64,000 nt of DNA from Platerodrilus igneus (Eukaryota; Arthropoda; Insecta; Coleoptera; Lycidae), in contig JARFIW010000941.1 of the NCBI GenBank assembly GCA_036346225.1, positions 2,735,638 to 2,799,637 of the forward strand, written 5' to 3'. The notes beneath the pieces were generated by a model that saw nothing but the letters and a program-made list of their open reading frames with translations, was not told where the DNA came from and searched no databases. A program made the translations under genes and the position numbers. The stretch's first letter is position 1; every line of letters begins with the position of its first letter. Positions 43,343 through 56,281 of the stretch are shown here, one piece after another.

Positions 43343-46300
43343 TATGCATACGTATAAGGTTTAATAATTATTAGTGTTAACTATGATTTAAAATACACTT
43401 GTTAGTGCGAATGAAAAACTTGATCCTAAAGTACCAGCTTCTGAATAGATTATCGTTCCAAGTATTGGATGTCTGTTTTGATTGTTCGTTTTGATCGCTG
43501 CAACTTAGCTAGCTATCAGTGAGATTACGGCCTTACGAGTATTCATTGACATCAATTGCATTGTAAGGTAAATGACACAGTATTGCATACGCGTCTTGAC
43601 TTTGAAATTATAAATACCAAGAACTTGGAGTAATAGGTAGTTTGAGGGTATTTTAGGTATATTATGGATATTGGTTACACACAGGAATTGCATTCGTTTT
43701 TAGTTATCTTGTGTTTGTATTTTTTAATGAACAATATGCATTAAATTAATTGCATATCATCTACATGAAAGTGTTTGATTTGTGTTATATGAGGACCAAT
43801 TTATTGGTAGTCTCGATATACATACTTTGTGAACTATTCCCTGGCGTCCCGAGACTATTCATTGCAATTAAATGTTTTATATTAATTAGTTATAAAAAGT
43901 AAGAATCTTATTCGCTCGAAAGGTGAGATTTGCTCCTTATCTGTCACAACTGTCGCGACCGTCTTACGACCCGTTGCTAGATAATTAGATTGCGTAGAGC
44001 CGCTAGATAATCTTGTCGCGAGTTACGGTATCTTAATAAGTAGCATTAAGAATAGGATATGCGAAAACTTAATTCATGAGATACTTGTAATATGATATTT
44101 TGTAAGGATTTATGTAAAAATAAACGTGTTTACTTAGACCTTGAGCTTATGGCCGCCCTAGTGCTGGTTAGTAATAAATTAGAATAACGTAAAAGTTACG
44201 CATTAGAAGCTGTGTAATATTTCATTTAATGAAGATTGATGTTAAAGCCAAAGTAAACATAAATTTAAATCTAAGTACCCTCTTAGATATAAGGGTAAGT
44301 GAAAGAAACAAAAAACTGACTTATTGATGTTCGACCCGTTAGGGCGATATATGGTACAAGACGGATTATAATTGTATCTCAACTAAACTACTTAATGGCG
44401 ACAAGAATAGATTAAGGAATATTTATATATAAATAAATAAAATTGATTCATATATGAAGACACCAGGGACTCGTAAAAGTGTTTGTTGACAATGATAAAT
44501 TACTAAATGAAAGTAAGATATGAGGGCCCTGGTCTATATAGGCCGATACGTAAGCAACAGACGGGAGATATGACATTTGTGTAAAAGTGTACGAACAGCT
44601 GAGTTTTAACATTACTTCTCTGTTGAGTACAAACGTTTGTTTTTGTTAATTAATAAATAAATGAAGTACAGTGTTTGTTAATTGTATCATTTTTTTAGAA
44701 ATTAGAGGATGATGGTTTTCAAAACTCAATTATCAAGACCCAACCTATAATTCGCGCCGCTAGACAGTTACATCGTCGTGGGAACAGTTTATTATAGCCA
44801 AAACTACTAATACTTCAGTTTTTATCGTGCAACCGAACCACATAATAAATAAGTTATTCCCATGCGATTGTCAACACACCTTCCCTGGGGCGTTACTAAT
44901 TTGGGGCACACACATTTAGATTAATTTTAAATACTGAATAAATACTATGTCAGCGTTACAATATCGAGCGAGTAACTGAAAAAGGAAAAGCTAAGCTCGC
45001 GCACAGGATATGAAGTGATCATTTAGGGTTTACCTAATAGTCTTAATGTCACAAGATGAGTTGGCAATCAATGAGTTAGCAGTTCGCACCAATTGTTTCT
45101 TGCAAGGTATTCTGATGTAAGAGAACAAGCTGATTGATGTTTAACAAGAGTTTACTCAAAGATAAAGGACTCGATTAAGAATTTATTCTGTGAGAGTTCT
45201 CCAATTGCAGAAAAATACTGATTCAATAAAACTACGCCTGAAGGTTAAAGCAATAGGTATTTCGTATCAGCAGTAAGAAGTGATTTGATTTAGTAGGGTC
45301 GAAGTCGAGGTCAAGCATCGAAGATATTTCGTTTACAAGTAAATTGAAATCATTCACTTTCGAGTTTTTGAAAAGATGAAAAAGTCAGATATATGCGAAA
45401 ACCAGCATGTTCTGTTTGCTGTGATATTTTTTCAATAAATCCTTTTGTTCAAATAAAATTTTAAATAGAATACTTTGAGGATTTACTGCAAAATAAAATG
45501 TGCATCTCCACGATCTTTCATGTGACATGCAAGGAGTTACTACTTAAAAGATAATCTGATATTTAATTTGGTACTAGATGAATCATTATGTTTGGCAATT
45601 TGGAAATGAATGATTATTTACAGGAAAATGGATGTTTATTTGTATAAACTTATACAAGCAGAAAAATGAATTATTGAAACTGATGTCAACTAAATGTCCG
45701 CCATTGCGATACTAGCAGCACCCCTGAAGATTTCTAAAAACATTTACATTCACAACATGATCAACCTCTTGACGAACATTTGCCTCAAGTTTGAAATAGA
45801 GTTCGGTTTATTGTGATTCTGCTCTTGAGATAACCTTATAAAAACGTGCATCAAGCCTGAGGGAGGTTCGGCTCTTAGCGATATCAGCTTGTTGCGGAAC
45901 ACTTGTTTCACCAACGGTATAGTAACAGTAGACGTGAACAAGTTAACGCAATCTGCGGTAATCGCGTTGTGATGCTTAATATTGTTGCGAGCTACTATTA
46001 GGCAACCCGTCAAACACACAAGCGCCGTAAGCACTGTATATTCTCCAGGGACCGAGAATTTTCTAGCAATTACTGAAGGATGAATCATCCTTTTAATTCA
46101 AGGTATAAATAAGACCGATGATGATGTACAGAGTTTAGTCTATATCAGAATGTCGAATATAAATTATATCGTGTAAAGTTAAATAGTTGAGCTTTTGGAA
46201 GTCCAAGAGTAAACATAAATGTTATATTATGTGAACGTGTCTAATGTACATGCAGTTTGTAGAATACATAAATAGACAAAAGTGTAATAAATAAATAGTA

Positions 46301-47810
46301 GTGTTTAGTGTTGTTAATAGACCGATGGTTAAGAATTTAGTTTAAGAAAATATTAGTGCTTGTAAATTCATTAGTGTGATAGTGCTTCATTGTTAACTGG
46401 ACTGAAAACATCTATAAATAAGGCATATACTGTTAATTAGACTTGTGAACAGTGAGTAATAAAGACTTTGTTATTACTTGTTTCAAATTAGTAAAACGCG
46501 GTAGTAGTAGCCCGCTACAATATCCTAATATTTTCTACATAGTTCGCTGTAACGAAATAGCAGCGTGCGTTTTGCAAAAAATAGGGACGGCTAATGTTTT
46601 TGTAATACATTGCCGACTAATCGGCGACTTTAAAAAATTGAGCAGCCTTAGACGTATTACTTGGGTTTGTCTGGTTCCAAAATCTGCAATTCTGTTTATT
46701 TAGGTTCTCAACGACAAACACTTTTATTATCAGAAATGAAAACAAACAAACGTTAAACTCCAATAACACAGACTTTCTGTTTCCTGATATCTGATGGACG
46801 TCTTTTATGTATTTTTGGTAACTGAAACCTAATCTTAATATTTTAAGTATAAAATATTGTAACGAACGTAATTCGACGTGTGACTCATTATTAGAATATA
46901 AACAGCGTCCTAATGTCTGGCGAAGGTTCTAAAAATTACTAGAAAGGTCGATAAAGCGCCGCGGAAATAGATAAAAAATATAATTAAAGAAATAATATTT
47001 TACTGTGCAGTATATGTTGCTGATAGTCTTTATAAAATATCGCAAATCTGTAAATCAAACGGGTGCGTTTTGTTATATATGTGGCGAGTTTACGATTAAA
47101 TCTCACAAAATAAAACAATAACTACGTTAATCAAAAATGCCAATGAGCTTCATTATTTTTGAAAATAGATCGAGATAAAGCTTTGGGCACAACATATCAT
47201 TTGCGTAATGTGTGCTGTGAATTTACAGGAAGGCTCAACGGTACCCGTAGGTCAATACTTTTTGTAGTGTTTATGGTGTGGAGATAACCTAAAGATCATG
47301 TTACAGATTGCTATTTTTGCTTAACGAATTTATCTAGAATTTTACTAAAGTCGAAGCATGTTGTGCGGTAGCCAAACCTGCCATCGGCTTCCACACCAGT
47401 TCTTAATGTCCTGAAATTCTCAGTCTCTAGATACCTAGAATTATATACACTTGACGATGATATAAATTCTGCTGAAAATAATATTGTTGAGGCTATGGAA
47501 GAAGACACAGATCTCGATTTCCAACCATTTGATATAGGTATTAAAATTTACTTTTACAAAATGAGGTTAACGACCTAGTACGGTATTTAAATTTGTTAAA
47601 AGTTTAACCCGAGCTGTTGAGATCCAAGTTACAAGGTTGGAATCTATTACTGAGTGGTATACATATTTCCAGATATCGGAGAAGTGAACGAGATTTTCTT
47701 TACTTTTTTACATCGTGTGATTAATTATTGTACTGTGTAGATGTTCCTAGAATAATGTATTAATTAGGATGTAAATACAAAACTAATAAGTGGAGACTCT
47801 TTCTGATTCA
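43343..47810. other. Unassigned AT-rich stretch
   Basis: Small frames (for example minus 45750-46088, 112 codons with a hydrophobic stretch, and plus 46452-46703) lack known motifs. TATA-like ggtataaataag occurs at about 46101. No gene could be supported. Confidence 0.4.
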
Positions 47811-47819
47811 TTTACTGTA

Positions 47820-48333
47820 AGCTTGAAGAAAGTTATCCACAATGGAAATTCGTACCCCACTGTTACTACCCACGCAGCACATATAAAGAAAAACTATGGC
47901 AATATGAAAACGTTAATAAAAATGGTGATGGATTTTAATATCTGAAGAAGTTTCCCAGGCTAAGTGAGTCAAAAATAATATAATGAATTTCTATTGGATC
48001 ACAAATTCGTCACATCATAGAGGACAGTGTATTTGAAACGCAGTGCCATTTAAAAGGCGTGTTCCAATTTCTTGGAAAATACAAAGGCCAAAAATTACAA
48101 ATAAATTGTGAATCTTTTAATTTCCACATACAACGATATGGGCTGCAGATCCTTGAGGGTTCATTCCCTACACTCGCATTTGGACTTTTTGCTCGCAAAT
48201 CTAGGGTCGGAGAGTGACAAACAAGTTGGCATGTTTCACAAAGGTTTTATATATTACGAAAACCCATACCCCGAGAAGTGGAGACTCACAATGCTCGCAG
48301 GTTATTGTTGGAACCTAATCAACCTATTAAAAT
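47820..48333 (+). pseudogene. Fragment of an unnamed arthropod repeat-associated protein
   Basis: Shifting plus frames read KLEESYPQWKFVPHCYYP, then VNKNGDGF and YLKKFPRLSES, SQIRHIIEDSVFE and FQFLGKYKG. Next come STYNDMGCRSLRVHSLHSHLDFLLANLGSESDKQ and MFHKGFIYYENPYPEKWRLTMLAGYCWNLINLL. From memory, the order NGxGFxYL, FP.LSxAK, HSHLDFF..NLG, FHQDI and ML.DYCW.L occurs in many hypothetical proteins of spiders, hydra and insects that appear to be mobile-element derived. At least three stops or shifts break it. The function of the family is unknown to me. Confidence 0.6.
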
Positions 48334-48335
48334 AA

Positions 48336-50990
48336 GCGTTTATAATATTTTTCATTCAATGAGGAATTATGGATCTTTTTGAGCTTAGTGCAAATGCTCG
48401 TAAAATTTTATTCCCCTGTTTAGCGTAGCAATAATTTCCCATCCTTTACGAAAGTCAATGCGCCTTAGCCTCCAGATATTCACCAGCATATTACACCTAC
48501 CTGTTAGATAATGTACTTTAAAAATTAAAAGCTTTTAGTAGCGTTAGAACGGTTTTACTCTTTCTTGATAAATAAAATGTCCAATACCTAACAATAATAA
48601 AAATTCTTGGTATATTTTTATTTTTTCTTGTTCTTCGGACTTCGTTACGCATGTCTTACATTTAAAGAACATCTCGCACAACAATAGGCAATTAAATTCC
48701 GTTTAATCAATTATATATTACTGTGAATAGTAGCGATATTAAATGAATGAAAATGAATCCTTTACGTTGGATGTCAATAAAACTGGTGTAAACTATTGCT
48801 TGAATATACCCAGATTATCTTGCTAGCTCAGATTGAATGAAACGACGAAAAGCCAACATCAAACTTATAATAACCTCAAATATTCATTAACAAACAATCT
48901 TCCGAATAATAATAATTGCTACATTTACAAACGTCTTTCTTCAACACACATTATCCAAAAAGATTACTTACATACAATCATAAAAATTTACAAATGAGCA
49001 GTACCTCTTCAGTCTGAAAACAATCATAACTACTAGATACTAATATAGAGCTCATACAATTCTCTTTATAATTAGTATTCTCAAACCTTTCCTTATGTAA
49101 GTCACGCTATGTACAAATTTTCAGAAATATGCATGAAAATTTTAATAATCTTTCTAATTTCCATAAATAAACGTCGCTGATCAGATAAATTTAAATAAAT
49201 CTTTTTATAATAATTCAGTTAGTCGGAATTTGACCTCGTAAAAGTTTTAAATCTATCCATTTACAAAAACCACATACCAAACTTTTACACAATTTAACCT
49301 ATTTAAAATAAATTGAGCAAACAATATGTCCTTCAAAAGTTTATAAAACAATTATATAGTTGCGTTCACCATTGAATTATGCCAAGATTTATAAATTTGT
49401 TCTTGACCAAATCATTGATTAAAATTCCAAGTTGTTCCATTCTTAAAAGTAAATTACCAATAAATGATTTGGAAATCCATATCGTGTTTTTCTATTTATA
49501 TTTAAATTTAGCATACAAGAATTTAACGCCATGAAACTAATTTCATTATTTTACTTCCAATCTAAGTTGTTTATATTTTAAAAATTATTTTAGACGTCGA
49601 TCGTTATACTTCACAACTTGATCATTCATTGTTCTTGACAAATATTTTAACCGTCTAGCACAACTAACGTGAATTTAAACTTTATTCGTTGACAAAAAGA
49701 TCATTCGTAACTGTCTGACACAAAAATAATCTGTAATTGGCTTCCGTTCTGATTTTATACCGGTTTATATAGCACATCATAAAATGTGGAAAAATCGATA
49801 AACTTCTGGTGTAACTGATTTATAAGCTGATGCAATTTCTCTAATTGATACATTATGCTATCTAAATTGTCATACTTGATTTATTACACCGTAAATATTT
49901 CACTATAGTTTACTAATCGGTATAGTTTAAAAATATCTGTTAAAATAGCTTATATTGCGAGTTATCTTATCGAATTTATGGGCCGAGAAACGTCTTATCG
50001 TACCTTATAGTCTCTTAATTGAAATGTCTATTTATGTTATTCATTCTAATTATTTGTCACGATTGTGATATAACTTGATTTATGGATTCTATAAGTTGTT
50101 TTTGCTGCTTGTGAATGAATTTTAGACATTCGAAAAATCTAGAGAATGAAGTACTTTCGATTTAATTTACTTCTCGTTGTGCATTAAAATGATTTTAATG
50201 GAGGAAATTGTTAATCTTGTTATGAACAAACTAAACGTCTATAGCTAATTACTACATTTTACACGAGTTTTCTGTTATATTTATGATTGCTTGCTGTCAC
50301 TCGATCGTTATATATTTGATTTAATACCTTGTTAAATGAACGTTTCAATTTCGTATCTGCTATTACCAAGATCGATTGTTGCCACGTGCTCATTTTACGA
50401 TTGTTATTTACTTCATTTATTGTTTTGCTAATTGGTGAATGAACGGTCCAATTTGTTATCTAGAATTATGAACAATCTAGATTTTACTCGAAGTAAGGAA
50501 ATTCGCGTTTTAATTTAAAATATACCACTGCATGTTAAGCGTTGCTTTTCAATTTAATCTTGTCATGCAAATGAAAGAACGCGTTTAATTGGTATCGAGT
50601 ACTTTTTAATAAGGAGCATTTTCAGAAGCTCGGAACTTTACTTACTATTTACAGATACAATTAAGTTATGTAATGCGAATTAAGCTGGTGAAAGTATGAG
50701 TTTATGCATTCATAATATAATACAGAGTATTTTCCAAATACTGAGTGTTTCTACAATTACCTTACTCTAAACATGAGTAATTACAGAAATCTCTTTACTT
50801 TTCTCACGTTTGGAGAGTTGTATGTTCACGGAATGGTGGTGCGTCGAATGATTTTTACATGACTTGTCCTATACCTTGGAGATTCTTTGATAGCTGCCTG
50901 ATTATTGCTCATAACTACACGCTTTTATTTAATTAGTCACTTTAAAATTATAATAATCGTTATATATATTGTCGTGTTATCTTTCTGTAT
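48336..50990. other. Unassigned AT-rich stretch
   Basis: No coding sequence or element boundary was supported. Confidence 0.45.
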
Positions 50991-50992
50991 TA

Positions 50993-51145
50993 GGACCCAC
51001 GGTTGAGCACCATAAAATGCTGTGATATTTTACCAGCCCCTACAATGGTTTTATTTATTTTTAGCCCCACGGTTGGGCATGTCATAAAATGCTGTGATAT
51101 TTCCAGCCCCACGATTTGGACGTTCATAAAATGCTGTGTTATCCC
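50993..51145. repeat. Three tandem units with CCCACGGTTGGGCA and ATAAAATGCTGTGATATT motifs
   Basis: Units begin near 50997, 51063 and 51108 and share ccccacg.ttgg followed by cataaaatgctgtg. On minus the motif reads like the TGGCGCCCAACGTGGGGCT segment found next to LTRs of some gypsy elements, so this may be an amplified LTR/primer-site relic. Confidence 0.6.
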
Positions 51146-51149
51146 CTTT

Positions 51150-52690
51150 TTATTAATCAAGCACTTATGATGTGAAATGTTAAGTTATAGATTTTCTTTG
51201 CCTCAACTAGCTGATTCAATTAGATAAAGCAATTCTACAATACACAATATAATGATTAAATATTTACAACCTTTTAAAATTTTCCCCTTTTTCAGAATAT
51301 TTACATATACCAGATTTAAGAAATTGAAGCCAGCAAAACGAGCCTTTTGTTATATTTAGAGACCTTTTGAAACGTTTCAAGATGCCTATTACCTTTCATA
51401 AATTGATCAAAGAAACCCCGGTTTTGTTGACTCTTACATTTGCGAAAAATATTTAATTAAAACAGTTTACAGAAATAAATTATCAATATAGCTAATTTGG
51501 AATGGCCCAGAAGCCTCTCTGCATCCCCAAAAGTTTTTATGTCCAGTCTGAATATTTAGAGTCGAATTTGGAGTCGACATCAAACCAAAATACTATCCAA
51601 ATCGTTATTCAAAATCCCATAAGTTAATCCAATTTAAGATTCAAATTGTTTATCAGTAAATGAAAGGTTTTCCATCTCCGTAATTAACAAAACAGTAATA
51701 GAACATTTACCATGTCAGTGATTACCAAAATTAGTTTCACAGGAGGCGATTAACTAGAGCAATCTCCAAAGTCATCTCCAGAATCGTCTGTAGAGTAGTC
51801 TCCAGAGCCCTGTTTTATTTATGATAGAAATTTTATATTTTTAACTAAATTGTTGTTTACTTACGTCTATAATGGATCGGCTCACTTGCACAATTTTTAC
51901 ACTTTTATAAAATGATTTTCGATTATTTCCGTATGCCTGGTTACGTAAATAATTTAGCACTTCTGAGTATCGTGATAGCGCAGTTTAAAATGTATACTAA
52001 ACTCGTCGCTCAATTGTTATCGTATTTATAGGCCTTGCCTATTGTTTTCTATTCGTTGTTTCACGTGTTGGGTCGACATCTTCTGCGATTATCTTTAGCG
52101 TACACCAAGAAATTTTATCAATTGTATAGTTCAAATACTTGAATGAACGCTTAAATTGTCACGTATTCACTTACAAACCATGATGTTTAATTGAGAAATC
52201 CCACGAATTTCTGAGTAAATTGTCACGTACTCATTGTTATTTGCTTATTCTAATCTAAACCGAAATAAATTTGGTGTTTGTTTATTTCCTAGTTGAATTG
52301 GATTTTTGAACAAATGTAATACTCTATGTCACGTACGATTTATTCAAATAATGCATAACTTTAGCCTGCTTATACGATGATATATTTAACGCACTTGTTT
52401 AATATTTATCAAGCTAAGTCATATAGATTTTCGGTTGATTTAATTTTGATGTATTTTGTTACGTTTTTAAATCTTATCTTTGCTCAACTACTCTTGGATA
52501 TTTCTATTTCTTATGCGTTTAATCTATTGTACTTTTATGTACAGTGTGCTTTTAACTAACAATATGTATAGTGACCTATTTACTCTTATAATATCTGTAA
52601 TTTTGTGCTTTTGTTAACTGGAAGTTTCTTTTATTTATTCTACGACCCCTGTGACTTGATCTACCCTTAAACTACCCTATAATTATAGCA
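51150..52690. other. Unassigned AT-rich stretch
   Basis: The phrase gtcacgtactca and near variants recur at 52158, 52212 and 52329. No gene was supported. Confidence 0.4.
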
Positions 52691-52698
52691 ATATGTTG

Positions 52699-52826
52699 AT
52701 GTGACAACGCCTTGCTTTGGGGCGTTACTAGTGGGTGATATGAAAATAGCCGCAGGTTGAGGTGCCGCTAAAAGAGTGATGTGGTAAAGCCACGTTGAGA
52801 GCGTTGCTGAAAGAGTACTGTGATAC
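52699..52826. repeat. Degenerate tandem repeat, about three units of about 41 bp
   Basis: Units share a gcc..gttgaggcgttgct segment followed by aaagagtgatgtgrta. A related ggggcgttactaa phrase is at 44889. Likely minisatellite or LTR relic. Confidence 0.5.
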
Positions 52827-52829
52827 AGA

Positions 52830-55800
52830 TACAGCAATTTGTAAAACTTGAAATTGATCACTTACCTTCCTCTTTAACTTTGCCTAGCTAGCTCAACGGA
52901 ACTGACGGAGTTTTCAAAATAAAATCAAACGCATCAATATTACAAAGCGTTTGTACAGTATTAAATATTTTTTCTCATACAAAATCATTTAGAACATTTA
53001 CAACATTGTTTCTTTTAGACATAAAATAATTACTAAGAACTATTTATTACAACAAAAATTGTTGCTTACCTTATTTAAAATTTACAGAATTAAACTTTTT
53101 CTTTTGAAGATGGTTTACCTGGTTATAATTATTTCCACGCTTGTAAGATTTGTTTTGGTCAAAAAAATCCTTGACAGACAATTTATTAAAAGGTCAGAGT
53201 ATTTCGAACTCTGAACACAAACTTCTGGTAATAAAAATCCTTTAGAGAGAAACGCGTCGACAGGATGCCCTCGTGGCTGAATTTGAATCACTTGCCAATA
53301 ATTTCTTTTTACTTTGTATTAATTTAAGACTCATTAAACCTACTTTTCTTTTAAATCATAACTTTTGGCTATGGAAAAAGGCAGTTGAGCCGGATCTCCT
53401 CCGTACCGACTGTTGCTAAAAACCTGCAGTGTCAGGTGAAACGACACGAAGACACAAATTGTGAGCTAGGTGAAGCTGTACCTGCCATAATGTGTCTGTA
53501 TTAAATATCAAAACTTTGCTACACACTTTTAACTAGGTTAAGTGGTAAACTAATTTGAGGAGCTCCTTCTGGTTAATTCCGTTACATACAGATTCTAGAA
53601 GGTAGACAGGATTTTCAGCGGAAAAAAAATTTATAATTTTAAGGTGGTACCGTATTGTTTGTCTACGTCAAGTGCAGCATTAATTAAGGCCATGCAATTT
53701 TAGGGGCGTATGAACAATTTTGTAGTCAGTACGTTGAGCATATTTTCATTCTAAATACAAAACCATTTACTATATGCGTATAAAAACATATCAATCTTAG
53801 TGTATTTGCAAAGCATAAGGAAAGCAATTTTGAGCTTCAATTATTTATGTAATTAATTTTCTGTGCATAAAGATGCATTAGACCACGTTTCTTTCGGCGA
53901 AAGAGCTAATCTAATTGCATTTACAAAGTCTAAGGTCAAACCTCTCATTAACTAAATTGACTTCTGTGTGTGTCGATGCATCATTTAACTTCATTTTAAG
54001 AGATTTTAATTAAAACCACATTCTAGAATTTTCGGAAACCTTATGAATTTTTAATATTTATCCACAACCTTCTTTATGCAAATCCGAATAGGTCAATTTT
54101 ATTAAGAAATATTGTATAAATTAATTAATAAATAAATGCCGGTTTGAGGAGCTCAACCGAACATTAAAATGTAATAAAAAGAATGAGAATTATTAGCCTT
54201 AATCATTTCAATAAGATAGAATGAGAGGCGACCGTTAACTCGTGCATTGGACAAGGATAAACGGCAAGTTTTATTACAAACATAAATCGTTGCTTGACAC
54301 TAATTAGATCATAAAACTCACCATTCGCAAAAATATTACACCATTCAGTGGTGACTAAGATTCGAGAATACAATGGATCGTAACGTATTGAGATAATTTT
54401 ATATATAAACGGAAGCTTGATTAAAAGGATTCATTATTAGCGTTTGATTCTTTCCTAAGCCAAACGATATGTAATATTCGCAATTCATTTTTTTCAAGAC
54501 GTCAAACATGTTACTTTGAGTAAAGTTATTCATTAAGTATGCGGCATGCATAAAGTTTTTGACATGTAAGATGTAACTTTGAGTAAAGAATTAATTCTTA
54601 GAAAGGAACTCTGCATAAATATAGAACATGATTATTTTGTAAAACACTACGAGAATTGAACGATCTTTGACATAGGTAATTCTGGAGCAAAAAATACCCG
54701 GAGTTTAATTTATTAAAAAAATGGAAGATGCAATTTGCAAACTGATATACTTATGGAGATTTAAGATAGAACCAAGAAGGATTTAATACCATCGATGAAA
54801 ATTTCCAAAGGAGATTTGGGTAAGCGCTCATTGACAATAGCCGTAAGTATAAAATTTTTGTTTTCTTTGTTTGTTAATTGTTAATATTTGAATATTTTGT
54901 ATTTTAAGTTAGAATAAGTTTACGTTTATTGCTTATTGTGAAGCGGATGGTTTGGAGAGAATTTTGAGATTGAGGTTCGAAGAATTTTGTCGTGTTAATA
55001 AACCATCTGTGAAGTGTTTTTAACGAATCACATTTTATCAACTTGGTAATAAGAGATAGGCAAATTAACTTTCTATTAATTGAAGAGTGCGTACTTCTTA
55101 ACAAAGATTAGGTAAGTAATATTTTAATAATTAAGTAACTCGGAAAAACTATATTCTGTATGAAATTAAGCTGTAAACTGTTCTATATTCTTTTGTATAA
55201 AAGAAAAATGTTTTTGAATGTATAAATGTTTCTTGAGATCGTTGTTTCATTTCATTTTGTAAAGTTCACAGTATAAATTTCCGTTGAACTAGCCAGGCAC
55301 AGAAAGAAGCCTGAATTGCTCAAAATAATGGTTTAAACTTAATTGAATACCCGTTTTAATTAAAACAATAACATAAATTCTTTTGAAATGTTTGTATGCA
55401 TTTGAACACTATCTTTTAATTATTAATTGCAGATAAAATCTTTCAGAATATCTACTCATGCGAGTTTACACACAATTGACTTTTTCAAGAGTATCTTATG
55501 TACGCGCTTTTCCGTTATTACACACAATTGATTATTTAAAAAGCATTTAAACGTAAATTTCTCCAAACACAATCCCTTTATTATAAAATACGTATGAAGC
55601 TCTTCTGATAAACACTTGTTTATACATTGAACGGAATAGACACCTTTGCTTTTATATAAAACACAATCTTTTTGTAATTAAACTCTAATAATCACGGTTT
55701 TATAAGTTAAACGTACTTGGCATATAATAAACACGTTTCCTATACAAATAAAAATCTAATTGTTTCAGAGGTAAAGAAATGTACTGTAGTTTAGGGGTGC

Positions 55801-56227
55801 GAGGTAGAAGTGTAAATATTGATAATAATATGCACGATAAAAGATCATTCACCAAAACTGCTGCTCTGAAGTTCTATCTATTGTAATGCACCACCGGAAC
55901 GTTGGACGGTACTACTTATGAGTAGCAATAACTCTTGTCTATGAGTAGCAGTAACCAGAAATCCACAAGGCTAGATAGGTGAGGAGTAAGAAGAAAATAA
56001 TTAGGAGTGCAAGCATAATAATATACAACCTAATTGTGAGAGCGATTGCGAACGTCTGTCTAACTAATAAATACGCCAACTGTGCGATATGATCGAACAA
56101 CTCCGTGTATAAGCGCGCTAAACCGGGAGCGGCGCAAACACTAATAAATTGTTTTTTTCTTGCATTAATAAAGTATAATCTTTATCATACACTGTAGTAT
56201 GACCTTGCTATAATCTTAATCACATCA

Positions 56228-56235
<8 letters not shown>
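52830..56235. other. Unassigned AT-rich stretch
   Basis: No coding frame with motifs was seen. A GC-richer patch at 53385-53460 and another at 56095-56145 have no assignment. Confidence 0.4.

Positions 56236-56279
<44 letters not shown>
56236..56279. repeat. (TA)n microsatellite
   Basis: About 22 perfect AT units following a short CA run. Confidence 0.95.

Positions 56280-56281
<2 letters not shown>

Noticed and set aside
45750..46088. Minus frame of 112 codons with a hydrophobic segment after the first residues, like a signal peptide
   Set aside because: No known motif, no splice or polyA context, and a TATA-like element next to it points the other way. It could be a real small secreted protein but cannot be supported.
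46452..46703. Plus frame of 83 codons
   Set aside because: Composition is as expected by chance, with no motif, promoter or homology recognised.
47371..47536. Acidic plus frame with many Asp/Glu residues followed by a donor-like gtattaaa
   Set aside because: Looked like an acidic transposase N-terminus, but no neighbouring exon or start was found.
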